Source: an uncultured Eubacteriales bacterium (lineage in GTDB: Bacteria > Bacillota > Clostridia > Oscillospirales > Oscillospiraceae). From it: 64,000 nucleotides of DNA. Within the stretch, counting starts at the first letter, position 1; every line of letters starts with the position of its first letter. Under the pieces are notes generated by a model, which did not search any database, had not been told where the DNA came from, and was given only the letters and a program-made list of their open reading frames with translations. Positions 1 through 7,140 of this stretch are shown here, one piece after another. Both the position numbers and the translations under genes were made by a program. The DNA lies in assembly GCA_900547405.1 (NCBI GenBank), contig URGL01000005.1:1-64000 (forward strand). Direction: 5' to 3'.

Positions 1-48
1 CGAGATGCTCAGGAGTCTCGTGGGCTCGGAGATGTGTATAAGAGACAG
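1..48 (+). other. Nextera i7-side adapter remnant (not genomic)
   Basis: Positions 15-29 read GTCTCGTGGGCTCGG and 30-48 read AGATGTGTATAAGAGACAG. Together these are the Illumina Nextera read-2 adapter and the Tn5 mosaic end. The preceding CGAGAT (1-6) matches the end of the P7 primer, leaving an 8-nt index-like stretch at 7-14. This is untrimmed sequencing adapter at a contig end, and any peptide read from it is an artefact. Confidence 0.97.
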
Positions 49-293
49 ATCTTACATGAATGCTTTTTATTCTCTTTGTCATAGTTGATGCCGACAAGAA
101 GTACATCGCCTGAGTAGTCTTTTAAGCAATCCATATATTGCTTTTCTTTTATCTGTTCAATTGCATTTTCAGCAGAACTATCATATTTGAGTTCAACAAC
201 AAGGGCAGGGGAGTGGCAATTACTTCTCGGCTTAAATACAAGGTCTGCAAAGCCTTTTCCCCCGAAGCAAAGCAGAAAGCCTGCCAAGAAGCG
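49..293 (-). pseudogene. C-terminal fragment of AAA-ATPase-like / PD-(D/E)XK nuclease protein
   Basis: The reading frame encodes GKGFADLVFKPR, then VVELKYD, then a KEKQYMDCL...VLLVGINYDKE tail. This is the pattern of the PD-(D/E)XK nuclease domain (DUF1703, PF08011) that ends many AAA-ATPase-like (PF09820) proteins; the D and ExK residues are visible. The frame opens just after an in-frame TAG (294-296), so the ATPase part and the usual start are missing. The other end runs into the adapter, so the last few residues are also lost. It is either a 5'-truncated relic lying directly after the dut terminator or a product of chimeric assembly. The family call is from memory of these motifs. Confidence 0.6.
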
Positions 294-295
294 CT

Positions 296-331
296 AAAAA
301 CTGACTGCCCTCTCCAAGCAGGAGAGGGCAG
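296..331 (-). terminator. Rho-independent terminator of the nrdG-dut operon
   Basis: A perfect 11-bp stem (305-315 with 321-331, CTGCCCTCTCC/GGAGAGGGCAG) with a 5-nt loop is followed on the minus strand by TCAG and five T (300-296). It lies four bases past the dut stop. The CCCTCTCC core also begins the window's intergenic repeat family. Confidence 0.85.
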
Positions 332-334
332 AAG

Positions 335-772
335 TTATTTCCCCGTAGACCCGAAACCGCCCGCACCCCGGTCGGTTTCATCCAGGGCATCCGTCTCTTC
401 GTAGACAGGCCGCAGGATCGGTGTCACCACCAGCTGGGCCACTCGGTCGCCGTGGCGGATGGTCCGGACTTCCTTGCCATGATTGTGCAGGGCGATCATG
501 AATTCTCCCCGGTAGTCGCTGTCGATAACGCCTACCTTATTGGCCGGGGCCAGATCCTGCTTGCAGGCAAGGCCGCTGCGGGCATAGACCAGACCCGCAT
601 AGCCCTTGGGCAAGGCCATGGCCAGGCCTGTGGGGATAAACCGTGTCTCTCCGGGCAGGATGTCCACATCCGCCTCCAGGCAGGCATACAGGTCCGCCCC
701 TGCCGCTTCAGCGGAACCAAAGGTGGGCATTACCGCTGCCGGGCGCAGCTTCTTTACCTTTATCGCTTCCAT
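335..772 (-). CDS. dut: dUTP diphosphatase (dUTPase)
   Basis: Hydrolyses dUTP to dUMP and pyrophosphate, keeping uracil out of DNA and feeding dTMP synthesis. All five motifs of trimeric dUTPases are present in order: AGADLYA, ARSGLA, GVIDSDYRGEF, GDRVAQLVV and the C-terminal RGAGGFGSTG arm that closes on the substrate. I chose the ATG at 772 (MEAIKVKKL) over an upstream in-frame ATG at 811 because it gives the normal family length of about 145 residues. It overlaps the end of nrdG by 13 bases, so the two nucleotide-metabolism genes are co-transcribed and probably translationally coupled. Confidence 0.95.
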   Translation of the reverse strand: MEAIKVKKLRPAAVMPTFGSAEAAGADLYACLEADVDILPGETRFIPTGLAMALPKGYAGLVYARSGLACKQDLAPANKVGVIDSDYRGEFMIALHNHGKEVRTIRHGDRVAQLVVTPILRPVYEETDALDETDRGAGGFGSTGK

Positions 773-1317
773 TCCTTCATTCCCTTTCCCTGGGCCTGCC
801 AGTCCTGCCAAAGGATGACCTTTCCCTCTTTCAGGGTGGCAGGCATATCGATGAGCCTCTGGTTTTCGGAGCCCCGGAACCGGAGCGCCAGATTCTTCTG
901 CTCCTCAATGAAGGGACCGTCCACCAGCACATCCAGATAGCTCAGGTACTCTCTGGTGATCTCCGGGTCCCCCAAGGTCCCGGAGATGATCTTATCATAG
1001 GTGTAGCCGGAGAAGGCCCAGACGCCTTTCTCCGGGCAAGCTTCTTTCAGCTTCCGCAGAAAGGCCACAATGGGTCCCTGGTTCTGGGGCTCGAAGGGCT
1101 CGCCCCCAAGAAGGGTCAGGCCACGGATGTAGGCAGGCTTCATCATGTCCAGAAGCTGCTTCTCCGTTTCCTCCGTAAAAGGCTGGCCATAGTCAAAGTC
1201 CCAGGCCATTTCATTAAAGCAGCCCTTACAGTGGTGGGTGCAGCCGGAAACGAAAAGGCTCACCCGGACTCCTGGGCCGTTGGCAATATCGCAGTTTTTA
1301 ATGGTTGCGTAATTCAT
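760..1317 (-). CDS. nrdG: Anaerobic ribonucleotide reductase activating protein
   Basis: Radical SAM enzyme that installs the glycyl radical on the class III ribonucleotide reductase NrdD, so it works in anaerobic dNTP synthesis. The cluster-binding CxxxCxxC is seen as CTHHCKGC near residue 26, followed by the glycine-rich TLLGGEPFEPQN SAM-binding stretch. At 185 residues it is normal for NrdG. No nrdD lies beside it in this window, although the two are often adjacent. It starts 12 bases after the AI-2E-type transporter ends, with AAGGAAG upstream, and runs into dut. Confidence 0.93.
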   Translation of the reverse strand: MNYATIKNCDIANGPGVRVSLFVSGCTHHCKGCFNEMAWDFDYGQPFTEETEKQLLDMMKPAYIRGLTLLGGEPFEPQNQGPIVAFLRKLKEACPEKGVWAFSGYTYDKIISGTLGDPEITREYLSYLDVLVDGPFIEEQKNLALRFRGSENQRLIDMPATLKEGKVILWQDWQAQGKGMKEWKR

Positions 1318-1329
1318 AGAGTTACTTCC

Positions 1330-2562
1330 TTACTTTTTCTTTTCTTCCTCCGGCTCCGGATAGGTGCTGCGGTAGGCCTCCCACAGCTCCATATGGCCGT
1401 TTCTGCGCAGTCCCCGCAGGACCAGCCGGCGGATGGTATCGTAAATCACCGCGAACAGAGGCACACAGATGACCATGCCCACAATTCCCCACAGGCCCCC
1501 AAAGAGGATGATGGAGAACATGACCCAGAAGCCGGACAGGCCCGTGCGGTTGCCCAAAATTTTGGGCCCGATGATGTTGCCGTCCACCTGCTGGAGGAGC
1601 AGCACAAAAATCACAAAGGTCAGAGCCTTTACGGGGCTCTCGATCAGAATCAGCAGTGTGGCCGGCACCGCGCCGATCACGGGGCCGAAGAAGGGGATGA
1701 TGTTGGTCACGCCTACGATCACAGACACCAGCACGGCGTTGGGAATGCGCAGCAGCGTACATCCTATGTAGCACAATAGGCCGATAATCGCGGAATCAAT
1801 GATCTTGCCGTCAATAAACCCGGCAAACATCCGGTCCACAAACTCCACCTCCTCCAGGATGAGGTTCGCCCACTTGTCCGGAAACAGGCTGCGGACAATG
1901 AGCCGCGCCTGATAGCCGAAGCGCTTGCGGCCATGGAGCACGTAGATCGCCACAATGAGTCCGATGAGGATATTGTAGAGGAAGGTAGCTACCCGGACCA
2001 CACCGGTGCTGACGCCGGTCAGAATATTGGTCACCTGGGTGCCCACATCCTTCAGGCTGTCGTTGAACTGCTGGAAAACCTTGGCAAAACCGTTGTAGTA
2101 ATTCGTGTAGACCTTATTCATCAGGTCGATGAACCGCTCATCCTCGGCAAAGGTTTTGTTGGCCCAACGGATCAGCTGATCCAGCTTGGAGGGTATGGCC
2201 TCCCACAGAATCATCAGGCTGTTATACAGCTGGGGCAGCACCATGGTCAGCAGAGCGTAAATCACCAGAATGCCGATGATCAGGCTGGACATCACCGCCG
2301 CGGCATTGGCAAAACGCCTCAGCTTTTTCGGAAACCGCAGCTGGAAGAAGGCCTCCAGAGCGTTGCACAGAGGCCGCAGCAGATAGGCCATAACACCGCC
2401 ATAAATAAAGGGAGCTAAAATCCCGCTGAGCCCTCCCAGCACCTTTCCGATGCCCTGGAGCCGGAACAGCAGAAAGAAGAACAGAATGCTCAGGCTGATA
2501 GCCCCAAAGCCGGCTATCATGCCATATAAATATCGCTCCCTGCGGGGGTCTTTCATACGCAT
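1330..2562 (-). CDS. AI-2E transporter family membrane protein
   Basis: Polytopic inner-membrane protein of the PF01594 (AI-2E transporter, PerM/YtvI-like) family. Only a few members have a known substrate, so the function is not assigned. Hydrophobic segments lie near the N-terminus (IAGFGAISLSILFFFLLFRL, then a pair around residues 40-110), a hydrophilic loop of about 100 residues follows, and a cluster of segments lies in the C-terminal half with the family motif FWVMFSIILFGGLWG. The nearest ATGs to the promoter are 2562 and 2556; the longer frame starting at 2640 begins upstream of the predicted -10 and is rejected. It is the first gene of the operon with nrdG and dut. Confidence 0.85.
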   Translation of the reverse strand: MRMKDPRRERYLYGMIAGFGAISLSILFFFLLFRLQGIGKVLGGLSGILAPFIYGGVMAYLLRPLCNALEAFFQLRFPKKLRRFANAAAVMSSLIIGILVIYALLTMVLPQLYNSLMILWEAIPSKLDQLIRWANKTFAEDERFIDLMNKVYTNYYNGFAKVFQQFNDSLKDVGTQVTNILTGVSTGVVRVATFLYNILIGLIVAIYVLHGRKRFGYQARLIVRSLFPDKWANLILEEVEFVDRMFAGFIDGKIIDSAIIGLLCYIGCTLLRIPNAVLVSVIVGVTNIIPFFGPVIGAVPATLLILIESPVKALTFVIFVLLLQQVDGNIIGPKILGNRTGLSGFWVMFSIILFGGLWGIVGMVICVPLFAVIYDTIRRLVLRGLRRNGHMELWEAYRSTYPEPEEEKKK

Positions 2563-2589
2563 CAACTCGTTTCTGAAAATTTCCCTTTC

Positions 2590-2598
2590 AGTATACCA
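2590..2598 (-). promoter_or_regulatory. Extended -10 promoter for the AI-2E/nrdG/dut operon
   Basis: The minus strand reads TGGTATACT, an extended -10 element about 30 bases upstream of the chosen start. No good -35 is seen at normal spacing, as expected for an extended -10 promoter. Confidence 0.5.
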
Positions 2599-2684
2599 GC
2601 CCAGGCGGGGCTTTAGATGAACAATATGTGAACAATGCATGCGTGAAATTTACAATTTCTTATCATCCCAGGGCCTTCAAAGCC

Positions 2685-2713
2685 TTGCCAAATGGCTGCC
2701 TTTGGGGTAAAAT
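2685..2713 (+). promoter_or_regulatory. Sigma-A type promoter
   Basis: TTGCCA (2685-2690) and TAAAAT (2708-2713) are separated by 17 bases, pointing at the zinc peptidase gene that starts at 2755. Confidence 0.65.
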
Positions 2714-2754
2714 GTATACAAATGCTTCCCGGAAATTTTCAAAGGAGTGGTTTT

Positions 2755-3477
2755 ATGCCCTATTATTACGGTTTCGATTGGACCTATGTGGTCCTGGTGC
2801 TGCCCTGCATCATTCTTTCTCTGTGGGCCAGTGCCAATGTAAACGGCACCTTCAAGCGCTATTCCCAGCAGTTCAGCCGCCGAGGTCTTACCGGCGCGGA
2901 AGCCGCCAGCCGGGTGCTCTCTGCCAATGGTGTCACCGGTGTTCGTATCGAGCGCATTTCCGGCAGCCTGACGGACCACTTTGATCCCAGAACCAATGTG
3001 ATCCGCCTGTCCGATGATGTCTACGGCAGCACCTCCACAGCCGCTATTGGCGTTGCCTGTCACGAGGCAGGCCATGCGGTCCAATACGCCCAGGACTATG
3101 CCCCTATCCGCATCCGCTCCGCCGTCATTCCCGCTACCAACCTAGGCAGCAAGCTCTCCATGCCTCTGATCCTGCTGGGGCTGCTGTTTTCCTCCTTCGG
3201 TGATCTGTCTTATGCCCTTATCTACCTGGGCATTGCCTGCTTTGGTCTTTCTCTGATTTTCCAGCTGGTGACCCTGCCTGTGGAGTTCGACGCCAGCCAT
3301 CGGGCCCTGGTCGCCGTCCATCAGTGCGGCCTCCTGAGCCAAGAGGAAGAGGCCGGTGCCCGGAAGACCCTGCAGGCCGCTGCTCTGACTTACGTAGCCG
3401 CCACCGCTACGGCCCTGGCCCAGCTGCTGCGGCTCATCCTCCTATTCGGCAATCGGGGCGGACGGAGAAGAGACTGA
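2755..3477 (+). CDS. Membrane-bound neutral zinc metallopeptidase (YugP-like)
   Basis: Member of the PF04298 putative neutral zinc metallopeptidases; the substrate is unknown. After an N-terminal hydrophobic segment (about residues 7-25) comes the conserved GLTGAEAASRVL region. The zinc site is VACHEAGHAVQYA, where HEAGH supplies two histidine ligands and the catalytic glutamate. Two further membrane segments surround residues 125-185, with LPVEFDAS between them and the tail, as in the family. The start at 2755 is set by AAAGGAG ten bases upstream; an earlier ATG in frame lacks a binding site. Monocistronic: its own promoter and terminator flank it. Confidence 0.9.
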   Translation: MPYYYGFDWTYVVLVLPCIILSLWASANVNGTFKRYSQQFSRRGLTGAEAASRVLSANGVTGVRIERISGSLTDHFDPRTNVIRLSDDVYGSTSTAAIGVACHEAGHAVQYAQDYAPIRIRSAVIPATNLGSKLSMPLILLGLLFSSFGDLSYALIYLGIACFGLSLIFQLVTLPVEFDASHRALVAVHQCGLLSQEEEAGARKTLQAAALTYVAATATALAQLLRLILLFGNRGGRRRD

Positions 3478-3491
3478 CCCATGGCCATTAC

Positions 3492-3525
3492 TCCCGGGGC
3501 GAAACCGCCCCGGGGTCTTTTTTTT
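3492..3525 (+). terminator. Rho-independent terminator of the zinc peptidase gene
   Basis: CCCGGGGCG/CGCCCCGGG stem (3493-3501 with 3506-3514), 4-nt loop, followed by TC and eight T. Confidence 0.93.
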
Positions 3526-3549
3526 GCCTATGGGGAAGTGAATCAGGCA

Positions 3550-3578
3550 TTGACTTTCCTCTGGAATTCGCTTATAAT
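3550..3578 (+). promoter_or_regulatory. Near-consensus sigma-A promoter
   Basis: TTGACT (3550-3555), 17-nt spacer, TATAAT (3573-3578). Transcription would begin near 3585, which excludes the longer reading frame that begins inside the terminator at 3481. Confidence 0.9.
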
Positions 3579-3606
3579 GCAACGAGTGTCAAAAATAAGG
3601 AAAAGA

Positions 3607-4902
3607 GTGAATTTCTTGGAACAATTGATCAATATGTACATGGAAATGGGCGTATCTCCCGGAGTTTACGCCTACGGAGAAAAGGCCATTGAGCGTCTGA
3701 AGGACCGGTTCTCCGCCATTGATGCCATCGCCGAATACAACCAGGCCAAGGTGCTCAATGCCATGCGGAAGAATCGGGTCAGCGCCGCCTGCTTTGCCGC
3801 TACCACCGGCTACGGCTACGATGATTTGGGCCGGGACACCCTGGAAAAGGTCTACGCCGACGTATTCCACACCGAGGCTGCCCTGGTCCGGCCTCAGATC
3901 ACCTGCGGCACCCACGCTCTGACTGTAGCCCTCAGTGCCAATCTGCTGCCCGGCGACGAGCTGCTGTCCCCGGTGGGGGCCCCCTACGATACCCTTCAGG
4001 AGGTCATCGGCATCCGCCAGAGTCCCTGCTCCTTGGCGGAGTACGGCGTCAGCTACCGGCAGGTAGATCTGCTCCCCGACGGAGGCTTTGACTATGAAGG
4101 CATCAAGGCTGCCATCAACGAAAAGACCAAACTGATCACCATCCAGCGGTCCAAGGGCTACGCCACCCGACTCACGTTCTCCGTGGCTCAAATCGGCAAG
4201 CTCATTGCCTTCTGCAAGGAGTGCAAGCCTGATGTGACCATTATGGTGGACAACTGCTATGGCGAATTTGTAGAAACCATGGAGCCCTCCGATGTAGGGG
4301 CCGACATGGTGGTCGGCTCCCTCATCAAGAACCCCGGCGGCGGCCTGGCCCCCATCGGCGGCTATATCTGCGGCACGGAAAAGTGCGTCCGCCGCTGCGC
4401 CTTCCGGCTCTCCGCCCCCGGCCTTGGCCAGGAGGTAGGTGCCAATCTGGGGCTCATGACCAGCCTGTTCCAGGGCTTCTTCCTTGCCCCCACCGTGGTT
4501 GCCGGAGCGGAAAAGGGTGCCATCTTCGCCGCCAAGCTTTACGAGCCTCTGGGCTTCCGCTGCGTCCCCTCTGCCGATGAGACCCGCCACGATATCATCC
4601 AGGCGGTGGAGCTGGGCAGTGAAGAGGCCATGATTGCCTTCTGCAAAGGCATCCAGGCTGCCGCCCCAGTGGATTCCTTCGCCGCCCCCCTCCCCTGGGA
4701 TATGCCGGGGTATGACAACCAGGTCATTATGGCCGCCGGTGCCTTCGTCCAGGGCTCCTCTATTGAGCTCTCCGCCGACGGCCCCATCCGGGAGCCCTAC
4801 GCCGTCTATTTTCAGGGCGGCCTCACCTGGTATCATGCCAAGCTGGGCATCCTCATGAGTCTGCAGGAAATGATCAACGCAGGATTGACCCAGTTGAATT
4901 AA
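3607..4902 (+). CDS. Methionine gamma-lyase family PLP protein (aluminium-resistance type)
   Basis: Fold-type I PLP enzyme of PF06838, annotated in other genomes as methionine gamma-lyase or aluminium-resistance protein; the physiological reaction is not settled. Seen: RPQITCGTHALTVALSANL (the cofactor-phosphate region), VDNCYGEFVE (the aspartate that pairs with the pyridine nitrogen), and GSLIKNPGGGLAPIGGY with the presumed Schiff-base lysine. I chose the GTG at 3607 because AAGGA lies five bases upstream and the promoter places the mRNA start near 3585. This gives 431 residues, about the family length. Single gene, convergent with the surface operon. Confidence 0.9.
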   Translation: MNFLEQLINMYMEMGVSPGVYAYGEKAIERLKDRFSAIDAIAEYNQAKVLNAMRKNRVSAACFAATTGYGYDDLGRDTLEKVYADVFHTEAALVRPQITCGTHALTVALSANLLPGDELLSPVGAPYDTLQEVIGIRQSPCSLAEYGVSYRQVDLLPDGGFDYEGIKAAINEKTKLITIQRSKGYATRLTFSVAQIGKLIAFCKECKPDVTIMVDNCYGEFVETMEPSDVGADMVVGSLIKNPGGGLAPIGGYICGTEKCVRRCAFRLSAPGLGQEVGANLGLMTSLFQGFFLAPTVVAGAEKGAIFAAKLYEPLGFRCVPSADETRHDIIQAVELGSEEAMIAFCKGIQAAAPVDSFAAPLPWDMPGYDNQVIMAAGAFVQGSSIELSADGPIREPYAVYFQGGLTWYHAKLGILMSLQEMINAGLTQLN

Positions 4903-4911
4903 GAGCCCTCG

Positions 4912-4931
4912 GGGCGATGTGGGCATCGCCC
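4912..4931. terminator. Hairpin between convergent genes
   Basis: GGGCGATG/CATCGCCC 8-bp stem with TGGG loop in the 30-base gap between converging genes. It has no T tract on either side, so termination is only inferred from position. Confidence 0.4.
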
Positions 4932-4932
4932 A

Positions 4933-6042
4933 CTACGCGCTTTGTACCAGCTTACTGAGTTTGTACAAAGCATTCGCCGCTTGCGCTCGGGTCAAATCGC
5001 CTTCCTCCGGGAGGGCGATTTCTTTTTCCGCCAGTACCTGATTCAGGTCCTCCCCCTCCAGGTCCAGGGCGGCGCAGAGAAGCTCCGCCGCCTCCTGATG
5101 GGAGGCAGGAGTCTCACTGTCCCAGTCCTCCGTCTGCCAGATGCCCCGGTCCGCCAGACCGTAGCGCAGAGCCGCCGCGGCATAGGGGCGCAGCCACTTG
5201 GGATAGGCGGAGAGGGTTTGGGGCTCCGGATCTTCCTCCAACGGAATGCCTAAGGTCTTCACCACCATGGTCAGCAGCTCCCCTCTCGTCACCTTTTTCT
5301 CCGGCTGGAAGCACAGCTCTCCTGCCAGATTCTCTCCGGAGAAAATCCCCGTAGAGCGCATCCACTGGGCAAAGAAGCAGCAGTCCGTCCCCTCCGTGTC
5401 GGCATAGTCATTGGGCTCCGTAGGGCGCAGGATGGTGATGGTTACCGTGGCTTCCCGGGAGGTTTTGCCGCCGGGATCCGAGGCGGTATAGGCAAAGGAA
5501 TCCACTCCCACCTTATTGTTCTTCGGAGTGTAGGTGAAGCTGCCCTCCGCTCCGATCTCCACGCTGCCCCTCCGGGGCTGCCGGGTGACGGTATAGGTCA
5601 GGGCTTCTCCTTCCGGATCCTTGGCCAGAAGCTTTCCTGTGTTGGGTATATTTTTGTAGGTTTCCAAAGACGAGTCCTGGGCTTCCGGGGGCTTGTTTTC
5701 TTTCCCCCGAATGCCCAGGCTCAAGGTCGTTTCCGACTCCAGCGCCTCCCCAATCGGGTAATACCGCAGTGTTGCCTGAGTGTCCGCCTCTGTCAGGTCC
5801 GGAGCGAAGACCGCCTGGTCCAGCTGCTCTGCCGTCAAAGCGTCCCCCGGCTGCAGGACCCGGTCCGAAAGCCGGAATGTCCCGCTTTCCGGCACCTCCA
5901 GCAGGAAAACGCCCCGGATATTCTCCCCAAACTCCCGGGAAGAAAAGCAATATTCATCGCCGCTCTCCACCGCTGCAGCCTGGGCAGAAACGGGCAGCAC
6001 CAGGCACAGGGCCAGTAGTGCGCAGATCCATTTATTTTTCAT
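4933..6042 (-). CDS. Exported protein with cadherin-like/VCBS-type repeat and SLH region
   Basis: Probable cell-surface protein of 369 residues. Residues 1-23 form a signal peptide ending ...VSAQAAA. About 26-112 is a beta-rich region I do not recognise. About 115-205 (NKPPEAQDSSLETYKN, then PEGEALTYTV...GSFTYTPKNNKVGVDSFAYTASDPGG) is a typical cadherin-like/VCBS Ig fold. The C-terminal third (FFAQWMRSTGIFSG..., VTRGELLTMVVKTLGIP, YAAAALRYGLAD) matches surface-layer-homology motifs, which bind pyruvylated secondary wall polymers. The SD (GGAGGT) is nine bases upstream and lies in a hairpin. Last gene of the operon led by the GT-C membrane protein, which suggests a joint role in envelope assembly. 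Confidence 0.8.
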   Translation of the reverse strand: MKNKWICALLALCLVLPVSAQAAAVESGDEYCFSSREFGENIRGVFLLEVPESGTFRLSDRVLQPGDALTAEQLDQAVFAPDLTEADTQATLRYYPIGEALESETTLSLGIRGKENKPPEAQDSSLETYKNIPNTGKLLAKDPEGEALTYTVTRQPRRGSVEIGAEGSFTYTPKNNKVGVDSFAYTASDPGGKTSREATVTITILRPTEPNDYADTEGTDCCFFAQWMRSTGIFSGENLAGELCFQPEKKVTRGELLTMVVKTLGIPLEEDPEPQTLSAYPKWLRPYAAAALRYGLADRGIWQTEDWDSETPASHQEAAELLCAALDLEGEDLNQVLAEKEIALPEEGDLTRAQAANALYKLSKLVQSA

Positions 6043-6047
6043 ATAGA

Positions 6048-6079
6048 AATACCTCCAGAAAAAGATTTCCGGAGGTATT
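6048..6079 (-). promoter_or_regulatory. Hairpin sequestering the SLH-gene ribosome binding site
   Basis: A perfect 9-bp inverted repeat (6048-6056 and 6071-6079, AATACCTCC/GGAGGTATT on the minus strand) uses the GGAGGT SD itself as its 3' arm. The 14-nt loop is U-rich. In the mRNA the SD would be paired unless the upstream gene is being translated through or a factor opens it. Confidence 0.6.
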
Positions 6080-6110
6080 GTTTGCCATGACTGGTAAAAA
6101 TATACGAATT

Positions 6111-7127
6111 TTATTGTTCTTCTACATTCTTCATAAAGGTCAGCCGCAGCTCATCGCTGGTCAGGATCAGCTTGCCATCCTGGGAAGCGTCCACTTCCCA
6201 GGTTCTGTCCGGGAACCGGATGCGGATGCCCTCATCTCCGGTAACCACCACACCGGAGCCGTTGTAAAGACTTTGCAGATCCGAAACCACTTTCGTGGGG
6301 GCCAGCTTCTTTTCAAACTCCCCCATGGTCATATCGTTTTCCGCCTCGAAGACCCCCGCGTTGTCTTTCACGCCGTAATTCTCCATCAGTTCGTCTGTGG
6401 ATATTTCCATTTCATCGGCCAGGTCCTCCACCACTCCGTCGTAGTACTCCGCCAGACCGTCATGGACCTGAGTCGTGTAGCTCTTGCCAAGCCGGTCCAG
6501 GTCCTCGTCGCTGAGGATCATAGCGGCCAATCCGTCCTCCTCCAGCCGAAGCTCCACCTTGGCTGTCATATTTTTCAGGGGGATAGCCTCCGCAAACTTT
6601 TTGTCCAGCTTGTCCTGCTTTCCAGCCAACTCCTTCAGTCCTGCCTGAAGATCCGCCAGGGCATCCAAAGTCATGGACCAGGTGCCGGTGACCTCTATCA
6701 TCTCCTGCTTTGTCTCGTGGCCGCTTTGCAGATCCTTGGCGATCCGGGTGCCGGCCAGGGCTTTCAGGGCCTCTTCCGTATTTCCCTCTTCATATTGCTG
6801 CAGAGCCGCCATCTCCGCCGCTGCCTGAGACAAGCCCCTGGAATTGCCATATTCTCCCAGGGCCGCAAAGGCCGTAGACGCCCCCAAATATTCCCCGTCC
6901 GCCAGCTGCTGCATGGCCAGCTGGTAGTCACAGGCCGTGACCATAGCAGCGCTGTCCTGATAGTCCTCCAGATTCTTAAAGGCCTTCCGGGCCTCGGAAT
7001 ACTGCCCGTAGAAATATAGGTTCCGGGCGGAATCATAGCTCTGCTGCTTGGATTTTCCACAGCCTCCCAGGCTCAGCACAAGCACAGCCAGTGTCAATGC
7101 CGTCATGTATTTTTTGCGGTTCTTCAT
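6111..7127 (-). CDS. TPR-like lipoprotein of unknown function
   Basis: The signal sequence with lipobox LSLGGC predicts a lipid-anchored protein with Cys at about residue 23. Residues 30-130 carry three or so degenerate helical repeats (YDSARNLYFYGQYSEARKAF, YQLAMQQLADGEYLGASTAF, AALQQYEEGNTEEALKAL) typical of tetratricopeptide/Sel1-like solenoids. The rest is predicted mixed alpha/beta with a beta-rich C-terminus (GEFEKKL, IRIRFPDRTWEVD). I do not recognise the C-terminal domain. The start is set by AAGGAGG, which overlaps the upstream stop region, so it is co-transcribed with the GT-C-like gene and precedes the SLH gene. Confidence 0.75.
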   Translation of the reverse strand: MKNRKKYMTALTLAVLVLSLGGCGKSKQQSYDSARNLYFYGQYSEARKAFKNLEDYQDSAAMVTACDYQLAMQQLADGEYLGASTAFAALGEYGNSRGLSQAAAEMAALQQYEEGNTEEALKALAGTRIAKDLQSGHETKQEMIEVTGTWSMTLDALADLQAGLKELAGKQDKLDKKFAEAIPLKNMTAKVELRLEEDGLAAMILSDEDLDRLGKSYTTQVHDGLAEYYDGVVEDLADEMEISTDELMENYGVKDNAGVFEAENDMTMGEFEKKLAPTKVVSDLQSLYNGSGVVVTGDEGIRIRFPDRTWEVDASQDGKLILTSDELRLTFMKNVEEQ

Positions 7128-7140
7128 AGAAAAGTCCTCC

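Noticed and set aside
9..48. Peptide ending CLLYTSPSPRDS, and peptides SSAASDVYKRQ and MCIRDS near 49430-49460
   Set aside because: These are translations of Nextera adapter sequence, not biological protein.
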